Source: Schistosoma haematobium (Eukaryota > Platyhelminthes > Trematoda > Strigeidida > Schistosomatidae). From it: a stretch of 64,000 nt of DNA. Both the position numbers and the translations under genes were made by a program. The stretch covers positions 30,030,402 to 30,094,401 of the forward strand of contig NC_067199.1 of assembly GCF_000699445.3 (NCBI RefSeq), read 5' to 3'. The notes under the pieces are model-generated. The model was not told where the DNA came from. It made no database searches and saw nothing but the letters and a program-made list of their open reading frames with translations. How positions within the stretch are numbered: position 1 is the first letter of the stretch; every line of letters begins with the position of its first letter. Positions 14,101 through 28,700 of this stretch are shown in pieces.

Positions 14101-16718
14101 ATTTCTTAAAATTTATGCACATATAGGAAACAATTTCAAATAGAAAAAGTTTTATGTGATACAAATTTAAACTTACCACAGTGATTTGTTTATTAACTAC
14201 ATTTGAACTAGACAGATTCAGAGTAACTTCATCCTGCATGGATAAGTTGAAATAGGAAAATATACCATACAATATATATACAAGAATAAATGTTGATGAT
14301 GAATAAGTTTAGCGTGATAACAAGATTATAAATAACACAATAATTGAACAGTTAGTGTTTAATAGAATAGAGACTGACCAGCTACACATTACGATGAGTA
14401 TGAGACGAGCGTAATCATTTAGAATCTGGAAAGATGTAAGGGAACAAAATTCCAAATCTAACCTAACATTGGATACGATAAAATAAGAATCAAAAATTAA
14501 TTTTTCTTGTAATCGAACTTTATAAAGCTGTAAGAAAAGCCAATCTTAAGACCCCAAACAACTATAAATTACGTATTACAAGTATATAGTGATTGATACG
14601 CGAGGAAAAAAGAAGCTTATGAATCATACAGTTTGGTTGGTCACGAAAATAATGAGAACTTGAATTATAAAGCTAAAAAATAACAGTATTGCTAACGCAT
14701 TATTATGATTGTAAGCGGTAGTTTTACAACAGTATAAAGAGTTTACAACTATAGAAGGAAGAAGGAACAGAGACTGTCTTTATTGTTGATCAAATGGACA
14801 ATATATAACTTCATGTATTGATCTGGTATGTAAAAAACATCTATATAACTTATGCTTATTTGAGGGACACATGATAGTTAAAGTATACTTTACATAACCC
14901 GTTAATTAACCCTGAAAACTGAATGATTTTGCTTACAGATTATAACTTGTAGTATTTATGAAAAACTACTAGGTAAATATACTTTTTATTATTTATGAAT
15001 ACAATTCAATACTATTTCAAATTTTTACAATTAATTATATGAAACTTCAATTGTCATAGGGATTTCTTTATATAATTTTAACCAGTATCCTGAAGAGTTA
15101 TCAGTGAACAAGGGGCATAGTGTACAATAAATATGGGGGAGGGACGATGGTAATACGATTATATAGATATATTTTTTTATTCGACTTATTTATTTGGTGT
15201 ATACCCGGTCACACAATTTGACAAAGAAAAAAATCGAATAAATAGTATGAATGATACAATGAATAAAAAAAATCGTATATGAAATAGAAAATTAATCAGT
15301 TTACAATAAAATTAAATAATTCAATAGAAATATTTAAAAAACTATCATGATTTACTTTGTTAACCTGATAAACATTCATATTTTTATTGACGCAACTGTT
15401 GGTACTTCTTAGATTATTGTTTGTGTGACCGTCAAGAAGCAATTGATCATCGTTTGAGAATTTAGTATCATCAGCTTGTAAATCAGTCATATTATCATTG
15501 ATTGAAGCAGAAACGTTATCAGGTGTCTATAATTTAATCAAAATTAGAGAATAATCAAATGATCTCATTTTTATTCTTAGTTTAGAACAATATTTTACCC
15601 TTTCAGTATATATAAATGCAGTCAATAAAATATAGTTCTTACTGTCTCAAAATTTACTGAACTTTATTCGAGTAATTGGATCTCAGTCATAATACTAAGT
15701 TTTATCAACTGGATAAGAATAATCTAAATAAGATGTAGTTTTTAGACACGAAACCTTCAATTAACAAAGTTTAGAGATGGTCATAGTGAGACAAATGCAG
15801 TTGTTTTTCTTATCTTCTTCAAGACTATGAGTTTTGTATTCTTCCATACTCTTTATTGTTGGATGTTGTAGTCACTTTCGAATTATATTTATTGTGTTTA
15901 ATTTCAGCAGTTTTTTATATTATTTAGACGCCTTCACTACTCAACCTATTAATTTCCTTTTTTAATTGTACTGATATCAAGTACGGTCATTTGAACGGAA
16001 AATGATTTTTACCTGTCAGTAACCAGTCAGATTTTCAAAACAACTTGGTACAAATGTAAGTTGGTCAAAGTCACCACATTTTAAATAAGTACAGTGAGAG
16101 GTTTGTAAATGATCATAACTAATTTAGCGGGAGATATGTTTAAACTACCACACATGTGACTAAATAGTATATTATTATTAGAATAGGGGTTTGTGGAGAT
16201 TGTAGTGATTACAATAATTGAATTCTAATGGTAATAATCATGTGCTCACTAGTGACTGGCTTCAACATGGATTTTCTGAAGTTCTAGTGAGAAGCCGTAA
16301 CTAGTGAAGTCTAATCCGTGTCGGGTACAGACAGGTATCTACCTGAGACAATGGATAAATGGTTGCGCAAAATCATAGATCAGCTGAAGTTAGACATTAA
16401 AACAGTTGGATTCCAACTCAGTGATCTAGAGGTCAAGACTGTAGTTCGATAATATTACGGAATATGCTTGAAATGGATACTTACATGCAAACTATATTCT
16501 ATACTACCCACGAAGTGAAAACAATCTATTCATTGAACTGTACTGTATATAATACCTAGTATAAAATGATTGGTACAAGTAAAATTATGATAATGTGAAG
16601 ATTGTAAAATTTGGGCATTTAAATCTGGTATTCTAAGTTCATTAAATTTACAATAACCAATCCACCAACATTAATGAACAGCTGGGATCACTAAAAATAA
16701 CAAACGGAAAATCAATTT

Positions 16719-16777
<59 letters not shown>

Positions 16778-19700
16778 CAGAGAAAATTGAGAGCGTATAA
16801 GACTAGTTCAGTTGTTTTCGAAAATACCTTATTCAACTTGATATCAAACTAAAATACGCCACGGAACCATAAGGAAAGTGTTAAGTAAATATTTTGATGT
16901 AAGGGCATGACAATTAAAACAGATCATGTGATATTGCGCAATCATCTTTTAATCCTATCGGTGCGTTGATGACTCAAATCAGGCAAGGTTGAACTCTACT
17001 GTTCACCTCTTGAAACTAATCGCTGTTAAGCACATGATTGTTTTTAGCACTGGGGGTTTGTGGAGATCGTTGAGTTCAAGCTTGTTGGGTGTGAGTCATT
17101 TAACCACCAATGTCATTGAAAAATGGTTACACAATGTCACGAATTGATTACAATATGAACTATTAACCACTGGATACCAGCCCAGTCCTACAAAGCGTAG
17201 GTACTCTCCAAGAGACCTGAAGATCCGGAGTACGAGCGTCGGTGAAGTTTTGGATGGTCACTAATGAAGAGGCAAGTGCTAGGATGAGACGGCTTCTTAG
17301 TTTCCTAATTTTCGTTGGTTGCCTAATTGTGAGGACGGTCCACGGGTGAACTCAAGCAAGCTCAGGAGCCGAATACATTCCATCCGATCAAATTTTGGAA
17401 GAACAGTCCAGAATCTCGGCGTGTAGATTCCCTATTAGACAAACACTAAAAACCACTGTATGAGGACTGGATGACTGTAATGATGATTTCGTCTTTACTA
17501 AAAACTATAAACATCTTAGAGCTCTGCACCATATTTGACACTGTTTTGAATAACATTCCTTCTCATATGTCTCCCATTTTCTCATTTGCGACTTGGAGGG
17601 TTCTAGAGTTCGAGTGCTCAAGTAGTACGTGGTATATCAGGAATCTAAGCTCTAGATATGACACTAATGAAGGTCAGTTCGTGAGATAAATAATAAAATT
17701 AAACAATATCTACAAACCCTTCATGGTGGAACACATTATACTGACAAAAAGAGGAAAAAGTGATTTCTAATAGCGCAATACACCAGTAAAACAGGAAACA
17801 ATATACATTTTACAGTAAACGAAATTAAATATAATTTAGCATACTTCAAGTTTTAGCATTGCTGAATAAAATCCTGAGGTAGAGGATAATTGTGCGTGGG
17901 TACCTATCTCCCTAATACGACCATTATCTAAAACCACAATCTTATTTGAATTTCGGATAGTCGACAATCGATGAGCAATTATAATCACAGTCCGATTAAT
18001 TTTTATATTTTCTAAAGCACGTTGAATCATTCTTTCTGAATGATTATCTAAAGCTGATGTAGCCTCATCGAAAATCAGAATTTTCGGTTTACGAATGAGA
18101 GCGCGAGCAATCGATATACGCTGTTTTTGACCAACCGACAATTCAGAGTTCGTACGAGATATCATTGTATTATAGCCCTAAAAAAATGAAAATTGGACAT
18201 TATTCAAATAAGAGCATTATGTTTTTTAGAAGACTAACAGGTTGTCACCTATTATACATATTTGCTCATAATGTTATTAAAGCTGGTCGTAATACTATAC
18301 TGAATATTATTATAGAAAAATAGCCTAGTGGTTTAAGTGTTCGAATCTCAACTACAAGGTCTCAAGCTCGAGTGCCGGTTCACCTATTTCGGTTTAGGCA
18401 GCCAGGTAGTATTACTGGCCATTAGACATAAATTCGAATACACAAACCTGTACTTGTAAAATGAGTGCCATCATCTCTGAACAATGTTGAATACAATATA
18501 TAGAGGCTGAATAGTAAACAAACGTTTGGGAATTCATCACTAGTGATAAAATAATAATAAAACTTAAGCGAATGAATGAATACACATATGATAAGAATTC
18601 CCTATTGCAAATAGCATTATCACGGAATAGTAATCATTAGTGCTTTATAAGGGATAAGGACATGAATGAATAGGCGATTTAAATGAAAACACTTGTTTTA
18701 GTTACAGAATATGAATGTATAAATGTAGCAATTATAATCGGGATAAACAGATGGAAATATAAGATGGACGAGTTATTAATAATTGATATTAGGTGTTAAT
18801 TTGTTTCTATATGAAGGAAAAACAAAAGTGCAAGTTGAAGATTGAAATTGTTTACAGACAGAAAGAAAGTGTAGCAATGGGTTTACCAGTTTCTCCAATT
18901 GTAGCAATTTTATTCATGTGTTCCCTTGAAACCAGTGCAATCACATGATGTATAAATTCACCAAAAGTCTGGTTACGGTATGTAGATGACATTTTTATTA
19001 TCACTAAACAGAATAGTTTAGAGGAACTGTTTGTGGCGCATATATATTGGCGCTCTCTTGTACCAATATTTATGTGTTCAAATAAATAAATAATAAATAA
19101 ATACTGTTTGAAAAGAATGCGAGTCATTTTGACAAAGTTAAGACAACCAAATAGTCAGCCATATATAGGTAATTCGATTGTAACTCGGTTAGTAATCATA
19201 TCTAGCCATTTATCATCTCAACAACAAAAAAATATTGAGTAATCAATATTATATCGATGGTTTGTGATTAACTACAGAATAAATTAATTTTACTGTGATT
19301 GATAAAACCTTATTTTTTATAATATACTAACTGTTTTAGTCATAAACTTTATCGGAATATTCTTACACACGTTGTTTTGAAAGCAATCTACTTAAATCGA
19401 TAAGACGGTAGCGTTTGAAAAAATTGTTTGTTCAATGGCTCACTACTTATTCTTAAATTGGTAGTTTAGGTGGATGGAAAATAAGATGGAATTTGTTTCA
19501 AACCAGTATTGATCAATCAGCAGATAATAGTTTGAATAATCTGGTCACATTTATACATGTCAATAAATATTCATATGAAATGAAACAAAGCATAATGAAG
19601 TCTTAGTGTATCAAGTCAAACAATTAAATTCGGGGTTAAATTACAATACAAAAATCAATAAGAAAATGTGTCAATAACCCTTGGTTTTGAAACCGATTAA

Positions 19701-22700
19701 TTGTTAAATTACATGAATATAGTGATTTTCAAATTAGGGAGCGCTGAATATGGTGGTTTCAAAATAACAAATTACAGAGTGTATCATAAACGCCATTTTA
19801 AATAATATGCATTGAAATAGCCATTGGTTATTTTCTTCACTGATGCAAGAAAATGGATCAAACCTATATGTAAAAGTGTGTACTTTATACAGAATTTTTC
19901 TCCATTTTATGACAATGAATGAATTTCAATAAAAAGTCATTGTTTTATATTATTATTCTAAATAGATTTTAAATTTACATACAATCGTGAAACTTTAATT
20001 TACATACTACAAGTTAGACTTCTACACCGTTGAGTACGGGGACAGTGGTCTAGGGGTTAAGCGTTAGCACGCGAGACCGAAGGCCTTGGGTTCGAGTCCA
20101 GGTTGCGAAATAGTGGATATGGTTTACTGAGGGGTGAGGATGAGACATTCATTCAGTGCTTTCAAGTCTTCAATGGTTGTCTAACTTAGATCAGTTCGTG
20201 ATTTTAATGTAATACAAATATGTTAGGCTAAAAAAAGTTTCATAATTCTACCTCTGGCAATTTTGTAATGAATTCATGAGCATAAGCCAATTTCGCTGCT
20301 TCTATAATACTGTTTTTATCATCATCATTGTTAGTTAAAGTATCATTTAGACAACCCATTCGAATGTTTTCCGATATTGTTCCTGTGAATAGAACTGGAT
20401 CTTGTTGAACAATACCTATATTGGAACGAATCCAATTCACATTCAATGCACGCAAATCTGTATCATCAAAAAGTATCTTAAAATTTAAAATAAACAGATT
20501 AATTATTGATAAATGATCAAAAAATAATAACAAATTGACAGATTTTTAAGAAACAATATTTATACTGTTGAAAATAAATGTATGAACACAGTTTTTTTAG
20601 ATAGTTTTTACTGGGGAACACATTTATTAGCCTTCAAGTTTTCATAATATTATATCTCTTGTTTTGAACTGATTTACTGTTACAATCAATCAACATTTTT
20701 GGATAAACATGCTAGTACTCTATTAATGATTTAATTACCTGAATTGTTAACTTACGAATTTCGCAGGAATTACTTACTTAAAAACACCCTACATCAGTGT
20801 TATTCTTAAGCCAAATGATTAATACAGTTTTGACTGAGATCATGAATCGATCAATGTTAGACCACTATTGAAAACCTGGAAGCACCGGACTCCTCATCAG
20901 TACGCATCCACGATCCCATACGTGGGATTCAAACCCAGGACTTTCGGTCTCAAGCGCGAACGATTGACCTCTAGATCACTGAGTCGGAATCCAACGGTGC
21001 TAATGTCTAACTTCAACCAATTAACAGTGATAAAACTTTGATAGATTCATGATCTCAATCAAAATTCAACGATCTTCACAAACACTTACTGATAATTAAT
21101 ACACTTGTTCCAATTTAATCATCAACAAGGAAGATTAGTGTAAAAAACCCTTTTCTTATCTTAAAGCTACGGTTATGTCCACGGAAATGCTTAGCTGGCT
21201 TATGCTTTGTACCGGGACCGTGAATCCAACGACGACACGTAATGAGGAAAAAAGATTAGTGGTATGGATTTATTTGACACAGGGAATAAATCGAAAATGA
21301 CATATGAATACACCACTTTTTGTATGATTTATTTGCAGTCAGGTTTGTTTAATTTGCAGTGAATAGTATTTAACATCAATTACTGTGTGAACATATATTT
21401 ACCATATCATATAACGAAATGACCAAGTTATATAACTACTCTTTCTCGGGATGTGACTAAAATGTCGTAAAAGACTGGAAAACATCAATTTCATATCATC
21501 CACACATCAATCAATCAGCTAGGTAAGGTTCTGATATATGGAACTTGATTATTGAAACTCGACAGCTCATGCAACTACTATTAAGTAGTGGGAAACTATT
21601 TATCAAAGTTGGCTAGGCTCAGAACTAGAGAAAAGATCAGTCCAGATATATCTTAAATAGTTACATTATAAATCAGTTTGAGTTCAATTAAATGTTCTGA
21701 CTTAAGTGTCAGTCGGTGAACAATGGTATATTGGGCAAGCACAGTTGTTATAGGAATAATTTATTCATTTGCTGCAAATTTTATTACTATTCAATAGTAT
21801 ATATGAGTTCAATTTAATTGTTTTTTGGATAAACATAACTAGCTCTTACCCCTTCACTGAAAGTTAAATTGTAATTTTTCAAAATATAGTCTCGAGTAGA
21901 TCCTGACTCGACAACTTTATTACGTAAACGAGGTAACATATACAGACCTAAAGAAATCCTACGAATAAATCCATGGTGTTGTGTAAGGGAAATGTTGCGA
22001 AATATCCCATTGGTACTTAATAATTCAGAAAGATCAGAACTGGAAAGTGAAATGAGATAAATCTGAATAAACGGAGATTATAACGTATTAGGGTTTTCTT
22101 ATGACAGATATATCGACAAAGTTTATAGTTGCTGACAGTTATAACACTAAATAACGGTGATAGAGATCAACAAAACACTTTGTTCAGGGTGCTCCTGTGG
22201 AAGTTCTGTTTAATAACTTCAAATGCTGATGTTTGCATTTTCAGGTAAACATCAACTTAGAAAGTAAACTATGATATTACAATAATGAAATAAAACGAAG
22301 CTGTACAAAAACTTTTTATATAATACCTGACCATTATCTGGATCATAAAATCGTTCGATCAACTGTGTTATTGTAGTCTTTCCACATCCACTAGGACCAA
22401 CAAAAGCAGTTGCTTCATTTGACTGTATAGTTAAACTAAAGTCATTGAATATCTTTAAAGATAGTTTTTAAGAAAAAAGAAGACATTACATAGAAAATCT
22501 ATGATAACATTTCGAATGCTTGAAAAACAAATTCACTCGTTAACAGCGCTAAAATAAAGTGTATTTGAGTAATAGCTTGGTGATTGAAGGGGATGAATTC
22601 CACCTATTCAATTCGTAGGTTGAACCTTACTTCATCTATCCACATTTTGGCGGACGTGTAGTACCGCTAGGCCAAATACAAAGTGTGTAACTTTAAAAAT

Positions 22701-25700
22701 GAGAACATGAAGGTGTAAATGGTACATGAGTTACATTTACAAGGAGCAAAAATGGAATTCATAATGATTTTTGGTTAACCAAAAGCCGGATGCCTTTGTT
22801 CTTTGCTAAACTATGGTAAATATATCTGATAACCATAACTCTCATAACTAATCATAATTATCAAGAGTAATGCTTGTAACTTAAGGCAATACCGAGGCAA
22901 TAAGCAAAGTATGCACATACGCCAATAAGAGACTGATCAATTGCAGTCCTAAACATCAATGGGAAGATTCAGGTAAAACAATACCGAGTGAAGTATCAAG
23001 AGTAAGTTTTAGTGGAAATGAAAATTCTTGTTTAATAACAACAATATGCGCTCAAACTTCAACGAATAAAAACAAACTGAAAATGATCACTTCATAAGTC
23101 AATGATGAGGCAAATGAATAAGAAAAAGTAATCAACAGTAAAAATTAGTGCATTATTTAATTATTTAAATGTTTTATGATCTTTAAACACATGAAATGCA
23201 CTAGAATCACTATCAGATTACTGATCTGTTAATCTATCTTGCTAAACAAATATAATTAACTCGTAGATTATACTTTATATTGGGTTCATAAATATCATGT
23301 ACATTAGGAGCCACTGGAGCAGATTTCTGTTTCAGTGCTGAAAAATGTGTTTTACTAGGGCAACTATTTAAGAAAAAGATAAATACGAATCACATTGAAG
23401 ATAATGTCAATCCTGATTTGGTATCAGCTATAGAACCAGGAATTCCTAGATAACTGTGTTGTCCTGCTAAGTCCCGACATGCGATCAGACTCAAAACCTT
23501 CGGGACTTACAGCTAGAGCAATAACGTTTAAGTAGCGTCAAAATCTAATGGTCATCATTTCTAACTTTAAGTGGTTTATGAATAGACACGATTATAAACC
23601 GATATTATCGGTAAGTATTGAACTAACTTAAAGCCTGTTTACATTCAACAGCTTTCTAGTTTTTAATGTTTTTCCAACTAATGTCAGTGACGAAAACCAT
23701 TTTCGAATTCAATACAATCACCACAAACATACAAAGTAATAAGATGAACTGAATAACATAATTCAAATTAATTAATATATCTTATTAAGTAAATAGAGTT
23801 GACGCAAACAATCTTCCTTCCGTTACGTGGCATCACGTTTTAAGCAGTGTAGATACATAAATACAAACCAAACAGTGTGGATGACTAATATCTTAAATAT
23901 TTCAAATGGAAGCTGCTAGGTACTGTACATGTAACAATGAAAGTTTTTAACTATATAAAAGCATCAAAAGTTCGAAAAACACCAGCTATTAGACTTTGTT
24001 TAAATGGTCAAAACATCAAGATTTTGATGGATTATAACAATGATCTAGTTTTAAAATAATTAAACACCGAATGTCTAAACGACTTAATGAAATGGTTTAC
24101 GAATAATCTGTCTTAAAAAATCTTGAGCAAATATATCAAGAATATCTAGTAAACAGAGTAGACAAGTTATATCAAGATAAACTATACAGTCAAACTGTAG
24201 GTCTACACCAAACAGACATTAATTTCGTTTGTAATGGTTTGTATTATCGTGTTGACACTTTAACTGAAATTTGACTAGTCTTAGTTGGGATATGTGCATC
24301 CTATGCTGATAACCTCAGTATAGCCATTATGACACGAGTTTACATAGAATAGATTGAATGTGGCTAACAGTGGAATCCCAAATACGCATCTCATCTTATT
24401 TGGGACACCTTAGTTGGGTGGATTCGTATCCAAAAGTTGATTTCCACTACAGGATGCACGTACATCCAGCTGAGTGCCGAGTAGAACAAAACATGTATCC
24501 TGGTCACATTTCACTTATTCTACATAAAATAAAGGATAGTTCATATACAAACAATAAAGAAAAAAACACTCACCACTTTTTCGCGACGTGACGGATATGA
24601 AAATGAAACTTTGTTAAATGTTATTTTACCACTAAAATCATCAAGTTGTTTATTCGAAGGTGTCTTGCCAACTAAAGGTTTCTGTAAACAGTGAATATAT
24701 ATTGATAAAACCCAAGTTATAAACCGGAAGAAAATATTTACTATTGGTTTATTTTAAAGCGTAAATTAAATAGACATAATCAGTAATTAGTTTTTGAAAT
24801 ATGAAACTGCCTTTCTTGACAGTAAGCTCAAAATGATGAAATAAACTAAACCGTAGTTGTTTAGGTCGATGGATTTACAGGTGATATTCATGACAGCTGT
24901 GGTAATATTGAAAACCAAAGGCCACTGACCAGTCGGTTAGTTATAAGCAACATAGAACCTGATAGAATAGTTCATTAACTTCAGTTATCTCACTACATCA
25001 CCATAGCAAGATGAAATTGTCAAGACAAATCTCAGAGTAAGATGGACAATATTGGTAGAAACCGAAAATGATAGGACAGGACAACATGAACGAATACATG
25101 CGCAGAATAAGTGTATATGATTACTGGACGACTGTTTCATCTTAACACGGGATTTCTCACTAGTATGTACCCACGATCCCTCCAAGAATGAAGTCGATAG
25201 TATTTAGGTATTAAGGTGGGGATTTAACCATTAGACAACTGAGTCGGCATCTAATTTTACATATTTCTGACCCCAATCAATTTGTGATAAAGGGCGACGA
25301 CTAAAAATTCCGCATAATTCATGGGGTAATCATTCGATAGATCATTTAACGAACTACCATACCTGTTAAGTTGCTAGAAATAAGAGTGTACAGCTTCAGT
25401 AGATACCCTTGATAAGAGAATTTTCTTTGTTGAACTGCTTTTGATCCTTCTAACTAAACATGTAAGGCATGTTACTGATTATTCAGTGATTGCAAGCTCC
25501 ATAATAACCGATTTTATTTGGATGGTTTTTAATGTACGCGGATATTCTTTACGATGTTATAAAAGTCAAACGAAGATATCTTTAGTTTCTCAGGATCTTA
25601 CAGCCAAAAAAATCTGGAATGAGATTATTCAAAAATCAAGTAAACATTCAATTTAATTTCTTTTCAAGGAGTCTAGTTTCAACCATAGATTAGATGACGA

Positions 25701-28700
25701 ATAGTATGTAAACAATTCGGTTGGTCCCAAGCAGAAAAATCATTTTCAAGATTTTATAATGAGTAAATAAAAAAAATTGTACATATCTTACTGTCATTGG
25801 AAGTATTCTAATAAACAATCGGTAATATCTGATTACATCACTATCTGTGAACTAATAGTGAAAGTAGAAAGTCAACTGAATAGTTTCAAATAGAGCTTAC
25901 AACGGCCTAAAATTGACATTTCTAAGCGAGAGCTGGATGTAATTATCTGTTTGTTTAAACTAAAAATAGTTTACGAGAAGTATAAATCTATGTGATTTAA
26001 TGGCTAACAAAACAAGTAATTTAGTCAATAAATAATCGGTTATACAACTTAAATATCTAATGATAGCTAACTGAAACCTGAAAATAAATCGCATTATTTT
26101 ACGTCAGATCAATACATTTTAGCAATTTAGTTATTAGGGGCAATCAGTTTTAAGATAATGATGATAAGAATTAGAAAAAACTTGACAAATAATCAGAAAA
26201 TTCAGGAATAATAGAGAGTTGAACAATAAGTTTAACTAAGATTTTGAAAATCTTGTCGTTTCGACTTTCATAAGTCATTAACTGATAATTGTGGTAATAG
26301 TATTTATTTATTTATTATTATGCACTTACACGTTTAATAATATCAAATATATCTCGCGCCGATGCTTTAGCCACATGAAAGTATCGAAAATTTGGTAAGG
26401 CACTGCCTAGAAACAAACTCCCAATTATGATATTAAGAAAAACCTAAAATGTAAAATTAGGGATAGTTTTAAGCGTTTATATCTGTCTTTGGAGAATACA
26501 ACAGATGTAATAACAGAAAACAAATGTTGAAATGTATCGACTAATTATTTAAATAAATCATGTTAAATTAGAAATGTGTAAACTGAAGACAAATAAACCA
26601 TCATAAAGAAAAGTATCTCAGTATAATATCCGAGACGGATATTTTGAAACTACGTGTGATATAACCTTTTTAACAGGGCTATTGGGAAGCTCGTTAATAA
26701 AGTAAGTGATCGGGTTAAGAATTTAGTCTCAGAGGATAGTTGTTTAGGCGGCTGGTGGGGACTCGTTATTTGTAGATCGGATAATCCGAACCGTCTTCAG
26801 GGCTTCGTATAACTTCAAGCTTATTTTTTACGAGTATTAGCTTTAGGCACAGTCCTCAGCAATAAGCTACTTGTTGTCCTAGACTCGAACTGGACATATT
26901 CTAATCAGATAGTAATGGCTCATATATGTAAAAAACTACTGTTGTTTTTGAAGCACCAATCTAAATTCTAACCATGATCCAGTATGCCCTAAACTCACCT
27001 TGGATTTGGTTGTCAACCAACTCATCGGCCTCGGAAAACTGATCTAAGTAAATTGACTACAGCTATCACGGCAACCAAACATCGGACTGACTAGTTGTCA
27101 GGTTACAGGAAAGTGCATATAAGCACTGATTTTATGTACAGGATGCCATGAGAATAGTGAGTGAAGCCGCTTGCAGCTTTACAAAACATCTCATCTACTG
27201 ATATAGGGTTTATTTAGGCTTCTTATAGCTTGTTTGCAGTTGTCGACCAATTTCAGAGGATTGTAAATCGATGGGTGTAAAATTTTACGAAGCTAACACG
27301 TTGGGGGCAGATGCATTGGTACATGTAAGAAGTTGTTATATTAAATATCAAGAAGCCCGATGCCAGTGAAATTAATGGTATGCCTACAAGCGATATTCAA
27401 AGGCATCACCCACAGTAAGTGAAAGAATCTGATGACCCGTCTAGCTGGTCTGTCACCTCACCGACTCCATCAGACTGTGTTTTACTTCTTGTTCTGTGAC
27501 TAGTGATTCCATCAACGAAATGGAAGGAGCTCCAATAGATAAGCTTTTGTCAGAACTCCGGATACACTATTCACGCTCTGATCTTCCACCAAATGCTGGA
27601 ATACTGCCACACGCATTGAAGGCTAATAATCATTGTGTTTATTGATATCAAGTTTGCTTTCTTTAAATCAAACAGCACTGTGCTCTAGGATTATTTGTTA
27701 AGGAAGTGTGAGATCTCGTGACTATCGATAGTAAAGTACGATGAGATTTGAGTAGCAGTCACTACGTGATCATTACACGATCGTGTAGGTGAAGATGGCT
27801 GGACGTTTAAACTCATGATCAACTTATTAAGTTGGTTTAAAAACTGTTAATTCGTCAGTTTAATGATAAGAGTTAGATTGAAACGAATACAAAACATACA
27901 TTCAGGGGAGAATGTAATAAATCGGAAAAAATTAACCTAAATCCCTGACAGTGATGTTTCATGCATTTTTATACTATAGTACAGCAAATAAGCAATCTGT
28001 GATGGTTAATATAAAGAAATATGAATTAAATAAATAAATAAATAATATATTTGTAATATCTCAATGAGTAGAAAAATTAGATTTTCTGGCGTTTCGTGAC
28101 TTAGTGTAAGTCACTTCTTCAGAGAATAAATAACCAAATTAAAATTAATCCAATTTTAAATAGTACAACGGAACAATAAGAATAATATTATGTGATCAAT
28201 CAAAAACAGGTCTGAACAAGTAAATGTCATGTCATTTCGGTCAAGGTGATTCATAAGTGATATGTATGTAAATTTGTGTGTACTGTTTAAGGATGTAAAA
28301 TTGTGTGACATTTATGGTGAGAAAGGATAGAGTTTAATTTGTAAGATGATAGTGGGAATAGTAAATAAAATTAGACTGAATGGCTAGGATAGATAGTTTA
28401 AGTAGGATGTATGATAAGGCCTTCTTTTCTATTGAAAGAGGTAGGATTCAGCATTATATGGAACGCTTCAGCTACTCTCCTTTCTTTGTAATATGAATTA
28501 AATCGACAACATAATCTTTGATTATGCCGTATTTAAATAAATCATCTGAAAATTTGGTCTATTTCACAAGTACAACGAAGTCAATTAGTAATCAGCAGAA
28601 GCGTAAAGACTATTACAAAATTGTAAGACACTAAATAATTCCTGAACCAAAGTGATTTCAACTTACTAGTATCACAGATCCTGGATCATATTCACCTTGT

